Positions 18,850 through 25,350 of a stretch of 64,000 bases of DNA are shown piece after piece. The stretch is from Bacteroides fragilis (GTDB lineage: Bacteria; Bacillota; Clostridia; Lachnospirales; Lachnospiraceae): assembly GCA_023664485.1 (NCBI GenBank), contig JAMPFK010000001.1, forward strand, positions 634,653-698,652, written 5' to 3'. Within the stretch, counting starts at the first letter, position 1, and every line of letters starts with the position of its first letter. The position numbers and the translations under genes are program-made. The notes under the pieces are model-generated. The model was given only the letters and a program-made list of their open reading frames with translations. It made no database searches and was not told where the DNA came from.

Positions 18850-18919
18850 GCATCGCAGGCCGAAAGAAAGGCATGAATCCTTCGAGGCAATGCCATCGCG
18901 GGCTGAAAGAAAGGCATGA
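18850..18919 (+). repeat. Imperfect direct repeat upstream of the GT2 gene
   Basis: About 27 bp (CATCGCAGGCCGAAAGAAAG..) at 18850-18877 recurs at 18892-18919 as CATCGCGGGCTGAAAGAAAG.., both followed by GCATGA, with a 43-bp period. It looks like a small duplication that brought a second start/ribosome-site region in front of the gene. Confidence 0.6.
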
Positions 18920-18926
18920 TCATCTC

Positions 18927-19739
18927 ATGGAAAAAGTAAGCGTCATCATACCGACCTATAACAGGGCGGATGTCCTGAAAACGTCCATACAAAGCGTATT
19001 ACAGCAGACCTATTCGGACTTTGAACTGCTCATTGTTGACGACGGTTCCACAGACAACACTAACATGATGGTAGAGTCGCTGAACGACGCCCGCATCCGC
19101 TACTTGAGAATGCCCCAAAACAGGGGCGTTGCCGCGGCAAGAAACGAAGGTATCCGGCAGGCGGAGTACAGCTATATCGCTTTTCAGGACAGCGACGATT
19201 ACTGGAAACCCGAAAAGCTGGAAAAGCAAATGGCTTTTCTGGCACAGAGACCTGAGGCCGGCCTGCTCTACTGCCCTTACGAATGTAAAAAGGCCGACGG
19301 CTCCGCGCTTCTCGTCCCCGGCGGCAATATTCCGCCGGAAGAAAAGCAGGGAAATATTTATCCTTATATGTTATGCCGGAATACGATCGGCGCGCCCACC
19401 GTATTGCTTCGCAGGCAATGTCTTGAAAGATCCGGTCTTTTTTGCGAATCTCTGACCTGCCTGGAAGACTGGGAATTATTCCTGCGGATTTCCCGGAACA
19501 GTGAAATCGCCTTTCAGGAAGAGCCGATGGTATCTGTCAGCCTGAGCAGAGACGGGGTATCCCACAATATTTCCGGCTATTACGAGGCGAGATGTTATAT
19601 GCTCGCCAGGCATAAAGACGCCCTTCTGCGCTATGGCATCTTTCAGGACGTCACAAGGGATATTCTGGAGTCTGCAGAAAAGACGGGCGTTCTTTCGCAG
19701 ATATCCAAAATGATGCAGTACTATTTACGGCAGGCATAG
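18927..19739 (+). CDS. Family 2 glycosyltransferase
   Basis: A 270-residue GT2 of the common bacterial surface-glycan type, without TPR repeats. MEKVSVIIPTYNRADVLKTS, QTYSDFELLIVDDGSTDNT, GVAAARNEGIRQAEYSYIAF and FQDSDDYW (DxD) are typical; LTCLEDWELFLRISR is the acceptor-side motif. The ATG at 18927 is chosen as the domain starts there; 31 in-frame upstream codons derive from the direct repeat. It differs from its GT2-TPR neighbours and was probably added separately to the array. Confidence 0.8.
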   Translation: MEKVSVIIPTYNRADVLKTSIQSVLQQTYSDFELLIVDDGSTDNTNMMVESLNDARIRYLRMPQNRGVAAARNEGIRQAEYSYIAFQDSDDYWKPEKLEKQMAFLAQRPEAGLLYCPYECKKADGSALLVPGGNIPPEEKQGNIYPYMLCRNTIGAPTVLLRRQCLERSGLFCESLTCLEDWELFLRISRNSEIAFQEEPMVSVSLSRDGVSHNISGYYEARCYMLARHKDALLRYGIFQDVTRDILESAEKTGVLSQISKMMQYYLRQA

Positions 19740-19782
19740 GTTTTTAGCAGCCGATCATCATAAAAGACAGGAGAATTCGCAT

Positions 19783-20856
19783 ATGATTCCAATTTCCGTC
19801 TGTATTATCGCCAGGAATGAAGAAAAAAACATCGAAAAGTGTCTGGCTCCTTTAATGCCTTATCACTTTGAGATCATCGTAGTCGATACCGGCTCCACCG
19901 ACCGGACGAAAGAAATCGCCCGAAAATACACCGATCTTATCTATGACTTTGAATGGGTCAACGATTTCAGCGCCGCCAGAAATTTTTCGCTGAAAAAGGC
20001 TTCGCACAACTATGTATTGATCCTGGACTGCGATGAATTTTTGACAGAAATCGACCTGGACGCCGTCTGTCAGGCCATTGAAGAGCATCCGCGCGGCGTC
20101 GGCATGCTGCTTCGGCACAGTTATTATGATAATCATGGAATGAGGGTATCCTATCCGGACCGCGTGGAACGCCTGTTCCACAAACGCCATTATCACTACA
20201 CCCTCTCCATCCATGAACAGGTCACAAGCTCCAAAACCGGCGGCACGCTTTTTGAGCGCTATGACATACCGCTGACCGTAGACCATGTCGGGTACTGCGG
20301 CGGCATGGAGAGCATGCTGCAGAAAGTGGAACGGAACAATTCCCTTCTCCTGAAAGAGATTGAAAAAAATCCGGACGATCCCTATTTCTATTTTCAGATC
20401 GGACAATCCTATAATGCGATCGAGGACTATGAAAATGCCTATCTCTATTATAAGAAAGCCTTTGAGCTTCCGATCGATCCGCGGCAGCCGTGGCTTCCGG
20501 TAATGGCAGAGGCTTATATCCGCGCCATGAATTCTATCGGGCGGCCCCAGGAGGCAATCGACTTCTTTACGCCCCATTATGATTTTTTCGCAGACGACGC
20601 GGGTTTCTGCTGCACGCTCGGCGTCTCCTATCTGAGGACGGAACAGCCTATGAAAGCGATGATGCAGTTTGTCAAGGCTCTCCAGTGCCCGAATATACGG
20701 AATGAAAGCGCAGGCACTTATATTCCCTACTACAATATCGGCCTTATCAACGAGATGTTAGGGGATCTGCCCTCCGCCGTTTCCTTTTATCAGCGCGCCG
20801 CGGCGTATCAGTATTCCCCTGCGGTCGAACGGCTGAAGCAGCTCGGTATAAACTGA
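19783..20856 (+). CDS. GT2-TPR glycosyltransferase, paralogue 3
   Basis: A 357-residue paralogue with IPISVCIIARNEEKNIEKCL, VVDTGSTDRTKEIARKYTD, NDFSAARNFSLKKAS and LDCDEFLTEID in the GT2 domain, then PYFYFQIGQSYNAIEDYENA and further TPR-like repeats to the end (YNIGLINEMLGDLPSAVSFY). The stretch encoding DFSAARNF is identical at DNA level to that in paralogues 1 and 2. AGGAG 9 nt upstream. Confidence 0.8.
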   Translation: MIPISVCIIARNEEKNIEKCLAPLMPYHFEIIVVDTGSTDRTKEIARKYTDLIYDFEWVNDFSAARNFSLKKASHNYVLILDCDEFLTEIDLDAVCQAIEEHPRGVGMLLRHSYYDNHGMRVSYPDRVERLFHKRHYHYTLSIHEQVTSSKTGGTLFERYDIPLTVDHVGYCGGMESMLQKVERNNSLLLKEIEKNPDDPYFYFQIGQSYNAIEDYENAYLYYKKAFELPIDPRQPWLPVMAEAYIRAMNSIGRPQEAIDFFTPHYDFFADDAGFCCTLGVSYLRTEQPMKAMMQFVKALQCPNIRNESAGTYIPYYNIGLINEMLGDLPSAVSFYQRAAAYQYSPAVERLKQLGIN

Positions 20857-20895
20857 AAACCGTTTCCGATATCCTGAAAAGAAAGGATTTTTCCC

Positions 20896-21951
20896 ATGCA
20901 CCCTATCTCCGTATGTATTATCGCCAGAAACGAAGCAAAAAGGATCGAAAAATGCCTGGCTTCCATCAAACCTTACGGTTTTGAAATTGTCGTCGCGGAT
21001 ACCGGTTCTACGGACCGGACAAAAGAAATCGCCGGAAAATATGCCGATCAGATACTCGATTTTCCCTGGTGCGATGATTTCAGCGCCGCCAGGAATTTTT
21101 CTCTGCGCGCCGCCTCCAATAACTGGATCTTTATGCTCGACTGTGACGAGGCCGTCAAGACGATCGATGTCGAGGAACTGAATTATTTCCGCAAACATTT
21201 ATCGGACAGCGTCGGTTCCGTTTCCAGGGAAAATCTCGTCATGGAAAACGGCGTTCCGGTCGTAAACAATACGGACAATACGGAGCGTTTTTTTGACAGG
21301 CGGCTCTTTCACTATACCGGCATCATCCACGAACAGCTCACGCCAAAGCGCGGTTCCGAATTTTCCGCCTACCTTCTGCAGACCACGATCCTGCATACCG
21401 GTTACGATATGACGGAAGAAGAACGTACCGCAAAATATACCCGGAATTTTACCCTGCTGAAAAAGCAGCTCGAAAGCGGGCCGGAAACCCCTTATCTCTA
21501 TTATCAGTTGGGAAAAAGCTGTGAAATTATCGAGGATTATGCGGCCGCCTGCGATTATTACAGCAGGGGCCTGTCTTTCGACCTGGATCCGGAGCTGGCT
21601 TATGTGCAGGCTATGGTCGTATCCTATGGAAATGCGCTTCTGCGCACCGGGAAACAGGATGCGGCCCTCGGCTTTGAGAGCATTTATGACGCCTTTTCCT
21701 CTCTGGCAGATTTTGTCTACCTCATGGGCAATATCTATAAACAGAATCAAATGTACGAACAGGCTTTTGAACAATATCAAAAGGCGATTGGCATGCCCTT
21801 ATGCAGGCTGGAAGGCGCGAACAGCTTTCTTCCCGTCTACCAGACCGGCGAGATCTGCGAGATTCTCGGCGATATCCAGGCCGCGGTATCCTGCTATCAG
21901 AAATGCGGGAATTTCGCCCCCGCTCTCAAACGTCTGGAAATTTTAACCTGA
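20896..21951 (+). CDS. GT2-TPR glycosyltransferase, paralogue 4
   Basis: A 351-residue paralogue: HPISVCIIARNEAKRIEKCL, VVADTGSTDRTKEIAGKYAD, DDFSAARNFSLRAAS, MLDCDEAVKTID. The aromatic/leucine after the DCDE motif seen in the others is replaced by alanine (DCDEAV), a small departure near the active site. TPR-like part from about residue 190 (PYLYYQLGKSCEIIEDYAAA). AGAAAGGA precedes the ATG. Confidence 0.8.
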   Translation: MHPISVCIIARNEAKRIEKCLASIKPYGFEIVVADTGSTDRTKEIAGKYADQILDFPWCDDFSAARNFSLRAASNNWIFMLDCDEAVKTIDVEELNYFRKHLSDSVGSVSRENLVMENGVPVVNNTDNTERFFDRRLFHYTGIIHEQLTPKRGSEFSAYLLQTTILHTGYDMTEEERTAKYTRNFTLLKKQLESGPETPYLYYQLGKSCEIIEDYAAACDYYSRGLSFDLDPELAYVQAMVVSYGNALLRTGKQDAALGFESIYDAFSSLADFVYLMGNIYKQNQMYEQAFEQYQKAIGMPLCRLEGANSFLPVYQTGEICEILGDIQAAVSCYQKCGNFAPALKRLEILT

Positions 21952-21997
21952 AAATCCTAAAATAAAATCAGCAGTCAGAAAAAAGGAGAACGATATC

Positions 21998-23047
21998 ATG
22001 ATTCCGATTTCCGTATGTCTCATCACCAGAAACGAAGCCGAAAATCTGGATAAATGTCTGAAATCCCTCAGTCCCTATCCTTTTGAAATTGTTGTCGTAG
22101 ATACCGGTTCGACCGACCATTCCAAAGAGATCGCCCGTCAATATACCGATAAGGTATTCGACTTTACCTGGATAAACGATTTCAGCGCCGCCAGGAATTT
22201 CTCCATCAGCCGCGCTTCCCACAACATGATCCTGGTCCTGGATACGGACGAATTCCTTGTGGAATTCGACTTCGACAGGGTACAGCAGCTGATGGCGGAG
22301 CATCCCAAAAGCGTGGGCCTGATCAAACGTCTGGACTATTTTGAAGCCGGTCAGGAAAAACACTGCCAGACGACGATCATTGACCGTCTCTTTAACCGGA
22401 AATATTATCATTATGAACGCCCCATCCATGAAATACTGGTTCCGGCTGCAAATATTCCCAACACGAGTTATATGCTCCCGGTTACCGCCGATCATGTCGG
22501 TTATATCGGCTCCCCGGAGAAACTACGGGAAAAGTCCATGCGGGATATCAGCCTTCTGCTCCCGGAAATCGAAAAAGATCCGGGCGAACCCTACTATTAT
22601 TTCCAGATGGCCCAAAGCTACCTCTGTATGCGGGAACATGAACAGGCTTTTTCCTATTTCAAAATGGCATTGGAGCGCAATCCGGCGCCGGAGGAAGATT
22701 ATACGCGCATCCTGGTATGCAATTACGGCAATATGTTATTGGACTCCGGAAAACCGCAGGAGGCGCTTTCTTTATTATCCTTCTATGAATATTACGGCAA
22801 TAACGCGGATTATCTGTGTATGATCGGTCTCATGTACATCCAGCTGAACCAGCTTCTGAAAGCCCTGCCGGAACTCGTCAAGGCTCTGAGCGCGCCGGCG
22901 CGGGATTCCGTGGAGCCCAGGGTCATTTCCTATTATATCGGCTATATTTACGAGTCCTTCCAGCAGAAAGATATCGCAAGACATCACTATCAAAGATGCG
23001 GGGAATTTGAACCGGCGCTGGAAGCCCTGAAACGGATAAATAACTAA
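21998..23047 (+). CDS. GT2-TPR glycosyltransferase, paralogue 5
   Basis: A 349-residue paralogue and last of the array: IPISVCLITRNEAENLDKCL, VVVDTGSTDHSKEIARQYTD, NDFSAARNFSISRAS and VLDTDEFLVEFD, where the DxD-like motif is DTD rather than DCD. TPR-like C-terminal half (YYYFQMAQSYLCMREHEQAF to YYIGYIYESFQQKDIARHHY). A clear AGGAG site. It converges on flagellin, with only 67 bp between stops. Confidence 0.8.
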   Translation: MIPISVCLITRNEAENLDKCLKSLSPYPFEIVVVDTGSTDHSKEIARQYTDKVFDFTWINDFSAARNFSISRASHNMILVLDTDEFLVEFDFDRVQQLMAEHPKSVGLIKRLDYFEAGQEKHCQTTIIDRLFNRKYYHYERPIHEILVPAANIPNTSYMLPVTADHVGYIGSPEKLREKSMRDISLLLPEIEKDPGEPYYYFQMAQSYLCMREHEQAFSYFKMALERNPAPEEDYTRILVCNYGNMLLDSGKPQEALSLLSFYEYYGNNADYLCMIGLMYIQLNQLLKALPELVKALSAPARDSVEPRVISYYIGYIYESFQQKDIARHHYQRCGEFEPALEALKRINN

Positions 23048-23076
23048 GAAAATCCCCACTCTTTCGAGTGGGGATT
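23045..23076 (-). terminator. Flagellin terminator
   Basis: Minus strand AATCCCCACTC-GAAA-GAGTGGGGATT followed by TTTCTTAG. An 11-bp stem with a GNRA-type tetraloop and U-rich tail, between the convergent flagellin and glycosyltransferase genes; on plus the stem lacks a T run. Confidence 0.85.
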
Positions 23077-23114
23077 GGTAGTTCATTATGCAATGTCTGC
23101 TAATACTCCGGCAA

Positions 23115-24191
23115 TTAGCCAAGTAAGGACAGTGCCAGCTGATTGCTCTGATTTGCCTGTGACAGCATCGATGTACCAGCCTGCTGTAAGATATTGTTGT
23201 TGGAGTATCTAACCATCTCCGTAGCGATATCTGTATCACGGATAGCGGATTCAGCAGATGTCGTATTCTCAACGATGTTGTTCAGGTTGTTGATCGTATG
23301 CTCAAGTCTGTTCTGGATAGCACCGAGATCAGATCTCTGCTGAGATACTAAGGACAAAGCGCCCTTGATGAATGCGTTCAGCGAGTTGAAGTCTTTCGCC
23401 GTAGCAACCGTACCAGCATCGCCAGGAACCAGTTTCATGAAGGTATTCATAATCTTAGTCGCCATATCGCTGTCAAGAGTTGCTTTGTTATAACCTTTTG
23501 CACTGATCGTTGTAAAGGTGTTTACAGACTTGGTATCATCCATCTCACCGATGATAACCTTCGTGCTCTTGCTCGTATCTGTCTTGCCGCTGACTGTCTG
23601 CAGCTTGTAGGTAGATACTGTGTTGCTGATAGAACCTTCCGCAAGAGGTCTGAACGTAACCTTGGTATACAGCTTCGTGTCAATGTTGTGTGCCAGACCA
23701 GCCATACTCATGTTAGCGATGCTGACAACAATGTGCTGACCTGCTTCTGCGCCAACCTGGAGTCCTTTTACGAAGGAACCGTCTAACAGGTTCATTTCGT
23801 TGAAGGTCGTTGTACTCTGAACACGGTCAACTTCACTCATCAACTGGCTGATTTCGGACTGGATGGATGCACGGTCTGTCGTTGTAAGAGTACCGTTCTC
23901 ACCTTTAACTGCCAGCTCGTTCATTCTCTGTAACATATCCTGCACTTCTGCCAACGCACCTTCTGCCGTCTGTACAGTGGAGATACCGTCCTGAGCGTTT
24001 GTAGATGCCTGTGTAAGGCCTCTGATCTGACGTCTCATCTTCTCGGAAATCGCAAGACCTGCTGCGTCGTCTGCCGCACGGTTGATCTTATAACCGGAAG
24101 ATAATCTCTCTGTTGACTTTGCCTGAGCGCTTGTTGTCAAACCAAGCATTCTGTTAGAGTTCATCGCTGTAATGTTGTGTTGTACTACCAT
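23115..24191 (-). CDS. fliC: Flagellin
   Basis: Filament subunit, 358 residues. Conserved D0/D1 N-terminus (MVVQHNITAMNSNRMLG, STERLSSGYKINRAADDAAG, LQRMNELAVKGENGTLTTTD) and C-terminus (SDLGAIQNRLEHTINNLNNI, SAIRDTDIATEMVRYSNNNI, QAGTSMLSQANQSNQLALSL) flank a short variable domain (about residues 150-270) rich in S, T and K, a suitable surface for O-glycosylation. No cysteine. The LQRMNELAVK segment equals the TLR5-contact region of other flagellins. It is a monocistronic gene with a SigD promoter and a leader carrying CsrA-type signals. Confidence 0.96.
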   Translation of the reverse strand: MVVQHNITAMNSNRMLGLTTSAQAKSTERLSSGYKINRAADDAAGLAISEKMRRQIRGLTQASTNAQDGISTVQTAEGALAEVQDMLQRMNELAVKGENGTLTTTDRASIQSEISQLMSEVDRVQSTTTFNEMNLLDGSFVKGLQVGAEAGQHIVVSIANMSMAGLAHNIDTKLYTKVTFRPLAEGSISNTVSTYKLQTVSGKTDTSKSTKVIIGEMDDTKSVNTFTTISAKGYNKATLDSDMATKIMNTFMKLVPGDAGTVATAKDFNSLNAFIKGALSLVSQQRSDLGAIQNRLEHTINNLNNIVENTTSAESAIRDTDIATEMVRYSNNNILQQAGTSMLSQANQSNQLALSLLG

Positions 24192-24198
24192 ATTCTAT

Positions 24199-24230
24199 TC
24201 CTCCTTGAATTTTCTACGGCATCCATGCCG
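24199..24230 (-). promoter_or_regulatory. CsrA-type binding signals in the flagellin leader
   Basis: Minus strand: the hairpin CGGCA-TGGA-TGCCG (24230-24217) exposes GGA in its loop; 10 nt later TTCAAGGAGGAAT (24208-24197) contains both the Shine-Dalgarno and a CAAGGA CsrA-like box. This matches the two-site arrangement of the Bacillus hag leader, where CsrA blocks translation and FliW relieves it. csrA and fliW are at 32265-32945. Confidence 0.65.
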
Positions 24231-24363
24231 CGTTTGTTTTTGTCTGTGACGGTTCCTCCGGCTCGTACGCTGCCATCGTCCCCATCACCTCGCTTACCTT
24301 GTAACAAATGTTATAAAGTAACGATTGTCAAGTAAGTAATCAGCTTTGCTTTACTTGTAATAT

Positions 24364-24390
24364 ATATCGGTGTTTCTCCGATTTACTTTA
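24364..24390 (-). promoter_or_regulatory. SigD promoter of flagellin
   Basis: Minus strand TAAA (24390-24387), 15-nt spacer, ACCGATAT (24371-24364). The -35 is perfect and the -10 is one base off GCCGATAT. It leaves a leader of about 165 nt. Confidence 0.85.
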
Positions 24391-24441
24391 GGGTAAATTT
24401 TAAAATTTTTTAAAAATAATTTGTCATTTTACCCATAAGCG

Positions 24442-24918
24442 CTACTTCCTAGTGTCATAAAACTGGGACGATACATAATTCAGTTTATTCATATTATTAT
24501 AGTAATTCCTGCTCGCCCTCGTCTTAGACGTTGCGTTTTTGATTTCCAGCGCCTGCTTCTTAAACTGGCTGTCCGCGCGCGCCTGATTGCGCATTCTGGC
24601 AGTATTGATCTTCACAACCTTGTCGGTGATCTGCTGGATATAGCCCTGCATCCGCGCGATCTCCGCCTGGTATCTTACCTTATTCGTCATGATTTCCACC
24701 CGGACCTTATCGTACAGGGCCTCAAATCCGTCGTCAAGGCGTTCCAGCTTCTCCGTCAGCAGCCCGATCCTGTCAAGCGAAGCGTCGAGGGCATCCATAT
24801 CGAATGTCTCCCTCTTTAAGATCTCTTCCTGCAGTCCGTTCTCCTCGATGATCTCATCGAGCAGCTGATTCTTTTTCTCAAGACTCTGCAATAGTATCTG
24901 TGCAATATTCTGACTCAT
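24442..24918 (-). CDS. FliT-like flagellar chaperone candidate
   Basis: A 158-residue all-helical, charged protein (MSQNIAQILLQSLEKKNQLL, DASLDRIGLLTEKLERLDDG, MQGYIQQITDKVVKINTARM) with no membrane segment. It lies 11 bp after fliS at the end of the flaG-fliD-fliS operon, the place where the FliD chaperone fliT is usually found, and its coiled-coil composition fits; sequence similarity to FliT is not visible by eye. It could equally be a FlgN-like protein. The ATG at 24918 follows GAGAGGAC; the longer start overlaps fliS. The C-terminal end is basic and asparagine/tyrosine rich. Confidence 0.6.
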   Translation of the reverse strand: MSQNIAQILLQSLEKKNQLLDEIIEENGLQEEILKRETFDMDALDASLDRIGLLTEKLERLDDGFEALYDKVRVEIMTNKVRYQAEIARMQGYIQQITDKVVKINTARMRNQARADSQFKKQALEIKNATSKTRASRNYYNNMNKLNYVSSQFYDTRK

Positions 24919-24929
24919 GCCCGTCCTCT

Positions 24930-25313
24930 CTACGCCTGCCTGCTGCGTCTCATAACCTCTTTCCATGTATCCCTGACACTTCTCAGATGCATATTGACTT
25001 CTTCCAGTATCTTCTTATCCTTTTTGACATTCGCTTCCAGGAGCCTTTGAAGCAGATACACATAGATTCTGTCAAAATCCTCCGCGACCTTATACTTATG
25101 ATCCAGCGTATTCCGGAATTCCTCTATAATACGCTGTGTTTTCTTAATATTGACATGCGCTTTCTCGATCTCGCCGTTATCGATCGCTATCATCGCCATA
25201 TTACAGAATTTAATCGCGCCCTCATAAAGCATAAGCGTCACTTCCGCCGGTGAGGCGTTCATGATTTTATTGTTTGCGTACTCCGCAAAGGGATTGCGTG
25301 CCGGCATAGTCAT
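24930..25313 (-). CDS. fliS: Flagellin export chaperone FliS
   Basis: A 127-residue helical chaperone that binds the flagellin C-terminus to stop premature polymerisation, and in Bacillus also forms complexes with FliW and flagellin. Typical features are NPFAEYANNKIMNASPAEV, LMLYEGAIKFCNMAMIAID and KTQRIIEEFRNTLDHKY. It lies 37 bp after fliD. Confidence 0.95.
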   Translation of the reverse strand: MTMPARNPFAEYANNKIMNASPAEVTLMLYEGAIKFCNMAMIAIDNGEIEKAHVNIKKTQRIIEEFRNTLDHKYKVAEDFDRIYVYLLQRLLEANVKKDKKILEEVNMHLRSVRDTWKEVMRRSRQA

Positions 25314-25350
25314 TCTCCTCCTTGATCTTAACAGATACCTTCTTCAGTCA

